Positions 12,471-23,398 of a stretch of DNA of 64,000 nucleotides are shown piece after piece. Within the stretch, counting starts at the first letter, position 1. Each line of letters opens with the position of its first letter. The notes below the pieces were generated by a model. The model saw only the letters and a program-made list of their open reading frames with translations, did not search any database and had not been told where the DNA came from. This stretch comes from Juglans regia (lineage: Eukaryota; Streptophyta; Magnoliopsida; Fagales; Juglandaceae): contig NC_049903.1 of assembly GCF_001411555.2 (NCBI RefSeq), positions 18,953,234-19,017,233 of the forward strand, read 5' to 3'. Position numbers and translations under genes: made by a program.

Positions 12471-14442
12471 ATGGATAGTTCATCAAGTCCAAATACTAGC
12501 TGCCCTACCCCTACACCCATGGGCCGCCAAAGAAAAAAATCTATTTCCATTGTGTGGAAACGCTTTACCAAGTTAGAGGGTGGTGACCCCAATGACCAAC
12601 AAGTAAAGTGTACTCATTGTGATAAGGTTTATGGATGTTACTATAAATGACAAGTTACATTTGAGTTGAAGAACCATTAAGAAGAATAGTGCAAAAAGCT
12701 TCTGATAATATGTTCTTTACTTGAAAAGTGTCAGTCTAGATTGGAGATTGAACTTAAGAATATGGCAGATGAGAGTAGTGGGGGAGTACGTTGAAGGGGT
12801 TTGTGAAGTATGAATCAGAGGGGTGTATGACTCATTTAACTTGAATGATTGTAATAGATGATCTATCATTTCGGTTTGTAGAGGGTGAAAGTTCCAAACT
12901 TTTGCTAAGCACTTGGAACCTAAGTTTAATATTCCTTCTTAATTATACAGTATACAAAGAGATTTATTAAGAAACTTATTGAAGGGTTAAAGAATTTGCC
13001 TCACCATTGATACAAGGAGATCGGTCCAAAACTCAAACTATATTTCTTTAACTTTTCATTTTGTAAATAGTGATTGGTAGTTACACAAAAAGGCTCTCAA
13101 GTTTTGTTTAATCTTCAATGACAAAGGTGACACCATTGGGAAGGCAGTGGAGTCTGCAATAAATGAGTGGGGTTTGGAGTGGGTGGTGAAAATAATGGTT
13201 GACAATGTCTCGACTAACGAATCTAAAGAACAAGGTTAGAGAGGACTATATGTCAATATTGGGTGGTGAGTTTTTGCATGTTCGATGTTGTGCACCTATC
13301 CTTAATCTTATTGTGACCGACGTTTGAAAGATGCTCATGAGTTAGTTGCAAGAGTAAGAAATGCAGTGAGGTTTGTGAGATCTTCACCGGCTAGGCTTGA
13401 GAAGATCCAGATCTTTGTTCATGCTGTAGACACTTAATGCAAGAAGATATTGTGTCTTGACATCCCTACAAAATGGAACTCAACCTTGTTGATGTTAGAA
13501 ATGATTGAGGAGTATAGAAAGACCTTTGATGCCATGGGTGAGGAGGATAAGCAATATGTCTGCTACTTTAAAGAGGATGTAGGGGGATCAAGGTGGTCCA
13601 ATGATTATGATTGGAAAAGTATCCACGTTTTTGTAGAATTTTTAAGGCTTTTTTTATGAGGTGACATGCACCAATTTTAGGTCTTGTATGTAACATCTAG
13701 TGAATACTGTCAGCAAGTCTTTCAAGTGAAAGAGCAATTCGATAAAATGTCTGAAAGTGTTGATCATACCTTACGGATTATGACATTGAGCATAAGGTTC
13801 GAGTGTGAGAAACATTGGGGAGATTTGAATAGGATCAACGTTTTTCTATATGTTGCTATTAGTCTTAACCTGTGGTACAAAATATGATGGCATGATGTAT
13901 GACTTGGAAAGCAATAGCAGGAAGGGATGAGTGGATCAACTTGTGTGGTAAGGGTTAAGGATACCGTCAATAGGTTGTATGATGAATTCACCACATTTAT
14001 GGGTGTTAATATAGAGGTTCCACCATCCACTATATTGCCTCTTCCCGAAACTAATAAGCTGAAAAAGCATAAATGGGATGAGAGGTTTCGTGATACCCTC
14101 GAGCTTTGAAAGAATTTAGATGGCCAATTAGACAAAGACATATACTTGTTAGCAGACATATAGCCATATACGTTGCAATTTGATATCTTAGTTTGGTGAG
14201 CGGTCAATGTCGTCAAATATTCCATTCTTGGAAAGATAACCTATAGTATTTTGGCCATCTCTATTTTTACTGTAGTCTTAGAATCTGCATTTAGCATCGA
14301 GGGGTACATATTTGATTTATTTTAGAGTTTATTGTCTCCTAACACTGTAGATGCTTTGATTTGTACTCATAATTGGATCAAAGAGAAGGCAATTCAAGTT
14401 TCGAAGGTGGTAGACTTTGTAGAGAGCTATGAGAAATTTTGA
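12471..14442 (+). pseudogene. hAT transposase, RICESLEEPER-like, degenerate
   Basis: The start MDSSSSPNTSC leads into a BED-type zinc finger (VWKRFTKLEGG, CTHCDKVYGCYYK) that stops early near 12648. Further pieces follow in changing frames. Around 13450 is DIPTKWNSTLLMLE, typical of the RNase-H-like core. Near the end is a C-terminal dimerisation segment (LESAFS, LLSPNTVDALICTHNWIK) closing with ESYEKF and a stop at 14440. Many stops and frameshifts make it non-functional. The family moves DNA by cut-and-paste with 8-bp duplications. Confidence 0.75.
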
Positions 14443-15156
14443 TCAGTCTCGAAGTAGTAATTGCTCTTAATTCATTATTTTGATTTTGCTTATAATAAAT
14501 TGTGTTATATTTATTTGACAAACTTAACTTCAAATTTAATTTTTGTAAGGACAACTTGGAGAAAAAGATTCCATCTCAATTTACATCGGTCTCAATTTGA
14601 CTTTCATACAAAAATCCAAGTGTGATTAGTTACTAAAGCTGAGATGGAGTTACAAATGTATAATATTACTTTGAAATGGAAATATGAAACGGAGGCATGA
14701 GGGGTTGAATTGAACACAAAAAGCATGGAGGGCGACTTTGACTAATTGCTTGTTCATATCATGATAACTTCATGAAACCATAATTGAAATACTTAAATTT
14801 TATTTAGGATTATTTATCAACACGTGATATGCGCCTCGACTTGTCCTGTTCTGCATTTTTGTTCCTAAAAGTCGTCTTCTACTTTGTTGAAATTACAATC
14901 TTAATTTTAGTCAAAAAAATATTACCCCACTAGTCATAAAAATCTCAAGCAGGATCACGACTTTGGTTTTTTTTTTTTAATTATTATTATTGTAATCATT
15001 TAATGATCACATTAATTGTCAGTTTTTTTTTTTTTTTTTTCTTAAAGAAATTGTGAACTTTTTTACAATCCCAAATGGGACATTTTTAATGATGATCATT
15101 GATAGCCTCCTGGAATGCCCCTTTGCAATCTGACATTGCCAGGCTATATATCTAAT

Positions 15157-15195
<39 letters not shown>

Positions 15196-15809
15196 TGCAG
15201 CTTGCCTTTAATAATCATTTTCTTGGCATTGACTATATATATATATATCTATATATAAATATATATATATATATATTTATATATAGATATATGCTTTAAG
15301 GAAGTTGTCTAGTAAATCTGGACTGGCTCTAGAGGCAATTTCTAGTTCAAACTTGGTGTACTGTGTCTCGTGTATTGCACCATGGCTGGTGTAAATCATT
15401 AGTGTTGGAAAAAGCACAAATGCTGCATTTTTTTACTTCTAAATTTTGTAATCTTCCAATATATTCTAATACGCCGCCCAAAACTACTCGGTGACTAAAG
15501 CAAGTAGACGTCACATATTACATTGTAAATCATGCATGTTGCAATCTTAACCTTTAAATAATGACCAATTTGGAGGTATGATCACATTGATCGGTTGGTT
15601 TTTGTTATTAATTAGAAGCTGTCTTCTATATATAATATATATATGCGCTAATGTGAACTGAGTTCCTTAATTAAGATCTGCACACTAAAACATAAAAGAA
15701 TTGCTATAAGTTTTATGGAATTTTATCAAATTATCACTTGCCTCAAAAGTTTAAGTTAACGGAAAACTGTAAATTTAATCATTTATATTTATCTTAATAC
15801 TCTCTCAGG
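14443..15809. other. Intergenic, AT-rich, no gene
   Basis: There is no coding signal. The stretch holds two AT tracts: a simple (AT)n run at about 15159-15192, and an A/T inverted repeat at about 15231-15293 whose arms carry ATATCTATATATAAAT and its complement. T-runs near 14960 and 15030 are low complexity. Confidence 0.4.
15159..15192. repeat. (AT)n microsatellite
   Basis: This is an uninterrupted AT dinucleotide run of about 34 bases, likely variable in length between individuals. Confidence 0.85.
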
Positions 15810-16332
15810 TGTGGGTTAGACTCTTTAATAAGTACTGATATGTAATTAATTGAGTGAAGTCATAGCTTAATTTTAGAATTTTTATTCTAATAAGAAACAA
15901 TCACTTGAGACCGAGCGAACTATAGCTCGACATTTCGCTCGAGCAAACTCTAGACAGATTGTTCACTAGACACGCCGCTAGAGCGAATGTTCATAATTAG
16001 GATTTTATGTGCCATACAATATAAATATATGTTATTTTTCATTGTATTATGACTTTGAGCAGCCAAAATATAGATAGAGATCATTTTGTGAGATTCTTGA
16101 GAGTTCATTGGGTGTATTTGGATTCTTAGATTGAAGATTTTATGATTAATCTCTTGTACTCCACCTTTGTTAATAGTGAATTCATTGAGACCGATCCCAC
16201 CAGTAGACGTAGGCTCACACTGAGCCGAACCACTTAAATCTTAGTATTCTGAGTGTGATTATCATTATCTTCTTTTGATTTGCTTTTGCTATTTCACTTT
16301 AACTTAGCCACTATAGCCACTTAATCCCAACA
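15810..16332 (+). mobile_element. Copia-type LTR, probable remnant
   Basis: Ends TGTGGGTTA and TAATCCCAACA form the short inverted termini usual for copia LTRs. The 3' part holds a CCAGTAGACGTAGGCTCACA...GCCGAACCAC segment, typical of copia LTR R/U5 regions. An internal GAGCGAAC/CTCGAGCAAAC repeat is shared with the antisense LTR at 19620-19999. The flanking five bases do not match, so no target duplication supports the exact borders. Confidence 0.5.
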
Positions 16333-16683
16333 GTATGTATGTATAGCCAAAAGCAATTGTGATTGGCTTGACATCATTCTGTTTGCTTGTCGACCGAATA
16401 AAACATTTAAGCTTGCATATCACACTAAAGGAAAACTAAAGCAAAAATAGTAAGAGACTCTAGTTTTTAATGTCACCCCTAAGAGGTATTCCCGTACTGG
16501 AGGGACGTAACTTTGAATATATGCTTGCTCTTAATCTTTGAAAATCATTGCCACTTGAAAGTTAAACCCGGAACACGTTCTTTTACTTTGAAACCAGAGT
16601 TTTATGAGAATTAAATAAAAATTAATTACGCACCTATTTATAGTGTTTCAAAGCGTGGAAGTTAAAACAAAAAAACTAGACTT

Positions 16684-18232
16684 ATGACAGAGATGGTGAA
16701 GTCTCCGGATAGGAAGAAAATTCTATTCAGAAAAGGCGCATGGAGTCCTGAAGAAGATCAGAAGCTGAAAACTTACATTGAGCGATACGGCATTTGGAAT
16801 TGGAGTCGGATGCCAAAACCTGCGGGTCGGAAAAAGATAAACATAATTCAATTTCAATGAACTTTGTCATCCGGGTGTGTTTTTTGGAGTAAATATGATT
16901 CTGGGAAGGATACTTTGATCATCCTGTTCTTTCTTTCTTTCGTTTCTTGTAGGTTTGGCAAGGTCTGGGAAGAGTTGCAGGCTCCGTTGGGTGAATTACC
17001 TAAGGCCTGATATTAAGCGTGGAAACTTCAGCGAGGAAGACGAGGAAACTATACTAAAGTGGCATGAAGTGCTGGGAAACCGGTGAGTACTCGAATGGTG
17101 TTTTTAAGATTTCTTCATTGGAGCAGTGTTTTTTGATTGCACATTTGCGTATTCCATACCACAAAGGTCATATATTCCCGGGAGGACAGTGGCCATTTAA
17201 GTAATTTCCAATGTCTTTAGAACTACTTCAGAGATAACAATAGTTAATTTTATAAATTAGATTTTGCAAAATCACCCAAAACAATTTTCACAAAATTACA
17301 TCTTCTCTGAGATGGCTAGTGGCAGCACTATTTGGTGTTCTACTGTTTACAAAACCGAGGGGCTGTAGATGATCAGCTTCAAACTTCTCTTTTATTTTTG
17401 TAATATGAACTCAGATAGCGCCTCTAATGTTGATCAAGCAAAGAATTTATAAGCCAATTTATAAGCCTATACAAACAATGATTAATACAAGGAGTAAAGA
17501 TAGATGTAAGGCAAAGGAGATTGAGTTCTCTCTCTCTCTCTCTCTCTCTCCAGGTAGGTAGTTCAAGATCAAATCTTCTAGACTTGTATTCCTGTTAAAG
17601 AAATGCTGATGTTGAAGATATCGTAGAATCATTTCAGAGCATTTAACCGTGATGAAAGAAACATATAGCCTAGAACTTCTTGATTATACTTGGTGTTTAT
17701 AATGCCCTTCTTGCGTTTCATATGTTTCAGATGGTCTGTTATTGCTGCAAAGCTTCCCGGAAGAACTGACAATGAAATTAAAAATTACTGGCACACGCAC
17801 TTGAAAAAGCGCCTCAAGAATAATTCCTTATCAACAACTGTACCACAAACGGTTGTTGATGTTAACAAGAATAATTCATCTGGGATTCAAGATCTTTTAC
17901 TTTGTGATGCCCCTAAAGTTTCAAACTTGGATGGCACTAGAGATATTATACCGATGTCACCGCAGCTGTCAACAGATCATGATCTATCATCTTCAAGCAC
18001 TGACCCTGCTGTTGAAATCGATAGAAAACAACCGATAGAGGAGAATTTTGGTTCATCTAAAACATCTGAAGAGCTCCAAACTTCATGGGAGCAGACACTA
18101 TCAGTTCAGGAGCAGGACATATTCATGCCAGAGACAGATCCTGGATTTGTCTGTCCAACTACAGCAGTGTGGCTCCAAGACCCCATATATCATCCATATA
18201 GTTCCTATAATGAGTTTTGGGTCGATTTATAA
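16684..18232 (+). CDS. R2R3-MYB transcription factor, MYB14/MYB15-like
   Basis: Coding exons 16684-16825, 16953-17082 and 17731-18232 join in frame to 257 residues. The 130-base second exon is the hallmark of plant R2R3-MYB genes. R2 runs from about residue 20 ([11 protein letters not shown]) with tryptophans in GAWS, WNW and RLRW. R3 starts [12 protein letters not shown] and ends [12 protein letters not shown], with the usual aliphatic/aromatic residue in place of its first Trp. The rest is an acidic, Ser/Thr-rich tail ending YNEFWVDL, which may activate transcription. The bHLH-binding signature in R3 is not seen. The protein should bind AC-rich or MYB-core promoter sites in the nucleus. Subgroup placement near MYB13/14/15 (stress and phenylpropanoid control) is inference from R3 only. 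Exon 1 uses a weak donor (GTCGGA). A second in-frame ATG at 16693 is an equally plausible start. Intron 2 holds a CT microsatellite. Confidence 0.88.
17527..17551. repeat. (CT)n microsatellite in MYB intron 2
   Basis: This is a CT dinucleotide run of about 25 bases, 180 bases before the exon 3 acceptor. A length change here would not alter the protein. Confidence 0.85.
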
Positions 18233-18428
18233 ATGGAAGCAGAAATGCATGGCATGTGACAGTATCTTTGCTAATGTTGATTTGAGATACAGGAAATTGT
18301 GTCCCTTTCCTCAAATACATTTGATGTTTAGTATGTATAAAGGTCCAATCTAATGTGGCATTGTTGCTCGTGTGCATTAGTGGCATTAACACAACACCAA
18401 GAACTGGTTTGGGGGTGATGACTCCTAA

Positions 18429-18671
18429 TGTTGGAGTATAGCTTCACAAATTGAGAAAATGGAATTACAATCTAAAGAAGCACGTGTCAAAGTAGGAAAA
18501 GATGTAAAAAGTTAGTTAATTTTCTGTTACTGTATTTTATCTCTATAAATACATTCTGTACTTGTATTAAATAATCAAGTAAATCATAAGAGAGTCTTTT
18601 TCTTCATCTACTCTGCCTCTGTTTTTGTAATCATCAAGTTTTAATTCCAAGTATTCATAAGAAAGTTGACA
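18429..18671 (+). mobile_element. Short solo LTR or TRIM, copia-like
   Basis: A 243-bp segment starts TGTTGGAGTATAG and ends AAGTTGACA. It is flanked by the perfect 5-bp repeat CCTAA at 18424-18428 and 18672-18676. It contains a TATA-like CTCTATAAATAC near 18540 and a GTAAATCATAAGAG stretch, as in small copia LTRs. No internal region is present. It lies 200 bases after the MYB stop codon, so it may be within or just past the MYB 3' untranslated region. Confidence 0.75.
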
Positions 18672-18676
18672 CCTAA

Positions 18677-19619
18677 CACAAACTTCAAAACCTTCCCAAC
18701 GACGATTACAGAAGGCCTGAGTACGGAAACTGATCTCTGTACAAGCCTGAGTTCCACCTGTGTCACTGCATTAGTACTCCAGCACCCATGATCAGTATTA
18801 CCACAAGCTAGCTCACAGATTCTTCCACAGAATGAATGGTGAAACGGGGAAACTACGGTTGCACTTTAATATGGGATGATACTTGGACATCTTACACATA
18901 ATACTGCTAAATTGATACAGATTTATCCAGAGCAACAAAATATTAATTGCTGATGATTGAAAAATTGAAAATAATTGTCTCCTTTATGTAAGAAAACTCA
19001 ATTATGTTTCCCATCACGAGCCCGAGAAGATCACTCAAATCCAAAAATGAACTCTGAATAGTAGTGTTATGGATGTATTTCACCGCCACCACCTCATGAT
19101 GCAACCAAAGAGTAGAGGGCTTGGGGGTTCGAGGGAACGCCTTCGATGCCTAAGTCAGTGACTAAAGATGATAATAATAATAATAATAATAATAAATCCG
19201 ATCTCTTTTACGTTCCTGAGTTCTCCTTTTATATAGAGTCTCTCAACCATTTTGTTGCTTAAGTGATAATAGATATATCTATTATTCAAATTCAAACTTG
19301 GGGATGAGGATTCTTACTCTAGTGAATTGTTATAATAACTGTCATTCCTTTACCGCCGCTGGGTGGTTACTTGGTCGGTGATGGGAAGTGGGTTGGGCCC
19401 TTCTTGAATTTAACGGGCCCCTTCAGGATTGACACTTAAATCATGAATAAGGTGAAGGCCCAGACCCGTACTGTATGGGTGAGAGGAATGTCCTCTCCAA
19501 GTAGGCTCCAAGAATCCTAGTGCTCCCTCTTGCTAGAAAGGATAGGTGCTTTGGGTGGCCCATTCTAGTTTCACTTTAGGGTGAAATCCCACTACTAAGA
19601 ACATTTAGGACTTACCAAA
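18677..19619. other. Intergenic with decayed repeat sequence
   Basis: There is no gene. An ATA trinucleotide run lies at 19168-19195. The surrounding GC-richer stretches (GGGTTCGAGGGAACGCC near 19130, GGGTTGGGCCC near 19390) resemble decayed LTR retrotransposon sequence but lack definable ends. Confidence 0.35.
19168..19195. repeat. (ATA)n microsatellite
   Basis: This is a run of about nine ATA units. Confidence 0.85.
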
Positions 19620-20230
19620 CTGTTCATTAAATACATATTTATAGTATCACATAGCATAAATCCTAATTTTCACTTTTTTGTGCTATTCGCTCGAGCAGAG
19701 TGTCGAGCCCGCTTCGAGCAAACTCAATATATGAGTTTTGCTCAAGTGACCTGTCGAGCGAGTGCCAAGCAAACTCTCGTACCGAGCTTCACTCCAGCAA
19801 CCTATCGAGTGAGTGTCGAGCGAACTTTCTACTTGATGCTTTTTTTATCACAAACAATGCCAAATCCTTTTTAGGGGAGATTGCCCCTGGACCCCCACAA
19901 GGATTTAAAATCCATCAAAATCTCATAACACATCCTTGTCGGGTCAGATCATCAAATCGAGCTGGCACGCCAACAAAACTAGGCTCTAAAAACCCAACAA
20001 TCTCCCATTGGAGACTGGTTGCAGCCAACACATCATCATCGCCTCCCAAACATGTAATCCTCTACCTTTGCAACTCACAACCCTTATCTTCAAGCTATAT
20101 GACCAATTGAAGTTGCACACAACCTCAATTCCTCACGTACAACGCCCTCAATCAACAGATCTACAGGGCAACTCTCAAATCCCAATGCACTGAGAATATA
20201 TGGTCTCGTACAAACTCTAGCACACATCAA
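19620..20230 (-). mobile_element. 3' end of a copia retrotransposon, antisense
   Basis: Read on the minus strand, the polypurine tract AATGGGAGAT is followed directly by TGTTGGGTTTTTAGAGCC. This is the classic junction of copia internal region and 3' LTR (junction at 19999/20000). Sequence to the right (20000-20230) is then the end of the internal region. Sequence to the left is the LTR, with an antisense TATA-like CTATAAAT near 19640. The LTR carries three imperfect units of about 50 bp built on GCTCGAGC/GTCGAGCG at 19688, 19738 and 19789. The outer LTR end and target duplication were not found. Confidence 0.55.
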
Positions 20231-20910
20231 GGGATTTGTACCTCTCAGTTGACAAATTATGAGAGTTTATGGTTTAGATTTAACAAATTAACATGCAAGT
20301 TGGATTTAAATTTGTTACATATTAAGAGTTTTGCATGATATGAGAAAGTTAGAAATTGGAGGTGTAAAAATAGTTTCTATTTTCAATAAGTGTTGATATT
20401 TTGTTATGGAAGCATGATTCTATGGTCTTGATATTCGTATATGTTGATCTTTAGGACTTTGATGTATATGTTAGGAAGTTATTTTTGTGGATTAATGGTT
20501 TTGATCTTGGTGCAACGAAGTTTTATGCAATATAAGGCTCGGATAGGACATAAACTTGAGGCTCACTGTTTGCTTTGTGTTTTGATGCAATTTTTGCCAT
20601 GTGATCTAAGGTTTAATTCTTAGATCATGTTTAGAACTTGAATATGAGGTATATAATATTATTTTTTGAGGATTTATTTCATGAGAAATCTTGATCTAGT
20701 AGTTTGATCTAAAATCAAAGCATGTGATACTCGATTTTTGAAGTATGCAGACCAATTATGTTGGTTAATGTTTTCTGATTTTTGTGGTCTCTGACTTGTT
20801 TGTTCAAGAATTCTATTTCTTATGATTTCCTTGTGAGTATGTTAAGAGTATGTTTATGGAATTTTGTAGTCCTTTGAGTTATTGGAAAGGGAATAGTTCC
20901 AAATGCATCA

Positions 20911-21095
20911 AAATTCATCTCATCTAATCATTACAACTTTTTCAAATTTTCACACAAAATATAATAAACAATTTAAGTTTTTGAAATCCCAAAACAATAT
21001 AAATATTAAAAAATAACATTCTAACAATATTTCATTCAACTTTCAACTTTCATATCAACTCATCTCATCTCAACTCATTATCTAAATCTCCCCTT
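20911..21095 (-). mobile_element. MITE, ATCCAAA/TTTGGAT family, copy 2
   Basis: It carries the shared core TTCATCTCATCTAATCATTACAAC, then a TTTTCACACAAAATATAATAAAC segment and a final CATCTCATCTCAACTCATTATC. The outer TTTGGAT ends are lost. Confidence 0.6.
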
Positions 21096-21680
21096 AGTGT
21101 TTTGGCACTTTTCTTGTCATGAGAAGTTTGTGATTTTCTTTTTAAGCATATGTTTTATTTCTTAGCATGATGTTAAAACATAGGATCTGATCTTTATTTA
21201 GATGTTACTAAATTGGTTTGAATATGTGGTTTGAAGTTCTATATAATAGCAACAAAAATCAAGGCTTTAGCCCTAACATGTTTTGGCCTAAGCCTAGTAT
21301 TTATATTTGTGTTGTGTTTTAAATTTTTCTGATTAAATATTTAGATTTAGGACAAACTTTACATAAGGAATGTAACTTTTGGTGAGTTTTGGAGTTATGA
21401 TGCAAAATCCTTAAGTTATGGATAAAATCCTTAAGTTAAGGGTAAAATGGTCATTTGTTCAAAAGTAGAGGGGTAAAATGGTAATTTTACTTTTAGTCAA
21501 TAATTTTAGATTTCTAAGTTTGTTAAAGAGGAGTTTCTAACTCTTAAAAATATATCCTTTTAGTTCACGTTAATTCACGCTAGTTTACGTCACGCGTCAA
21601 TCATTGTAAGTTGGCCTCTAACTTACACTCGGGATACTTGTGTATGTATGGTGATACAAAACCATCATTCATGTTAGTTA

Positions 21681-21683
<3 letters not shown>

Positions 21684-21712
<29 letters not shown>
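21684..21712. repeat. (TA)n microsatellite
   Basis: This is a TA dinucleotide run of about 28 bases. Confidence 0.85.
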
Positions 21713-21717
<5 letters not shown>

Positions 21718-23398
21718 GTTAAGTTACGCCTTGCTATGTTTTCCTTTAAAGTACATAATCTATCCATTACATATTATGTCATGTTTAATTGTTGCACGCC
21801 ATGTTATGCTAAGTTTTTTGTCGTACTTATATGCCACGGCATGTCATGTCGTGTCATTTGTCATTTCCTTTCACACCACGTCATGTCACGAGCTTGGAAT
21901 TCATCATGAACAATATTATTTTCAAGTCAGTTGAGTCTTTTATGTTTATCACGACTCTAAGTACTATGATGAGATAATATCCTAGTGGAACTCTATTATT
22001 CACGCTGGAGTGTTTAAACTGATGCGAAATTCATTAGGTTGATAAAGTATCTTCAACGGGCTTCGAATGTGGCCTAAATAACTGGTCGTTGGAGCGAAGT
22101 TAGGCACTAATGCCAATGGTGCCAACCACAATTAACGTTCATGTTATACACACTCAAGTAGGTGCATATACTTGTTACGGGATGCACACATTACGTACTC
22201 ACAACAATTGCAGATACATATGGTGTGATGCGTATATTAACGGTTTCACAGCTAGTGCAAATACCTGTGATGTGATGTAGTGTCGGCAGGGGCACATTGC
22301 TCAATGAGACCTGTATAGAATCCATATGTCGTATTTAATTAACTAGTTTATTTATGGGAACAAGATTCCAAATTCATGTTCAGTTTAGTTTCAATTCACA
22401 TCATGTTTATTTTCACGTTAGTTTCAGTTCATGTCAGTTCAAGTTATGTCAGCACATGTCATGTTATTTGCCAAGTCATGGCACGTTTACTCATGTTCAC
22501 ATTAGCATTCATATCTTTTTACTGTCATGCATACATCTGTAAACTATTAGTTTAAGTTAGTTGTTAATTTGCTGAGATTTATAATCAAATCTCACTTGGT
22601 AGTCCTAACTACAATTCTTTCCAGAATGGTAGACCATGTGTCAAGAGTAGGAGGACCTACGGAGGATCATTTGGATAAGGACGACTAGATCGCAACACAA
22701 CCACTAGGAGCTTATCATGTTGATGCTCCAATTTTTGGATATGATTATGGCTATCCTAACCGAGTTGCGCAAACTACTCCTTAGGCTAACTTAGTCATTA
22801 TTATGTTAACTTTATTATATATGTGAGGAGCCACATCTCTACTACAAATGACATTACAGACATTTTGGACAAGTACTGTAACTTTTGGACGTCAGTTATT
22901 GTATGCTTATGAAGTTTACTTATATTAATTTGGGATATGTTATATATGATACATAGTATTGCTCAAGAAAAAATTATCCATTGCGAATGTTGCATATTGT
23001 TATATATATGTTAGGTGCATCTTTATCTGTCATGAAAAGAGACATGTAACCTTGTGTTGTATGTTTCGACGCTTCACATACTGTATTGCCATCCCCACAC
23101 TCTGTTATAGACTTTCATACTCCCCCCATTTTACTAACATCTCCTTCACTATTTTTCCTTCCACCCTCATCAGCCTCTTCCAATTAACCACCTCCAATAA
23201 ACCAGTACTAAACTTAGGATTCCTATCACACTCCCTTCTAGCCCACTTTTCCTCTTTCTGTGTTCCTCTAAAACCTTAATCATCTTGTCTCTTATATCTC
23301 ACTCCAGCTTTCTTCTTCATATATGGGTTAGCATGTAGCCATGACCCAAATCAGACTTCTCCCACTTGTCGATCCCTTTTCTGATTCTCCCTACCCAA

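Larger units (their letters stand above)
7846..14442 (+). mobile_element. Degenerate hAT (Ac-like) transposon carrying nested insertions
   Basis: The left end TAGGGGTGGC at 7846 matches the usual hAT terminal repeat. A leader with a GTAAGT donor near 8247 and an acceptor just before 12440 frames a 5' intron. The broken transposase follows at 12471-14442. The 5' intron contains a MITE (8576-12305) that itself holds a Ty3 element (8741-12221). No matching right terminal repeat (CCACCCCTA) was found downstream, so the right end is lost or diverged and no target duplication can be given. Coordinates stop at the end of recognisable transposase. Confidence 0.6.
20231..23054 (+). mobile_element. Decayed Ty3/gypsy LTR-like sequence
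   Basis: This long non-coding stretch is built like the chromovirus LTRs at 53885-63578. It has many GTCATGTCA/CATGTCACG words at 21700-22500, then a GCTGAGATTTATAATC...CTCACTTGG segment near 22575, then a GGAGGATCATTTGGATAAGGACGACTAGA segment near 22665. Order and spacing mirror GTTGTGATAACTCACC...GAGGACCTGGATTAGATTGG at 55509-55590. No exact termini or target duplication were seen. A MITE sits inside at 20911-21095. Confidence 0.35.

Noticed and set aside
19100..19160. GGGTTCGAGGG as a tRNA or SINE box B
   Set aside because: No matching box A at the right distance and no cloverleaf could be drawn.
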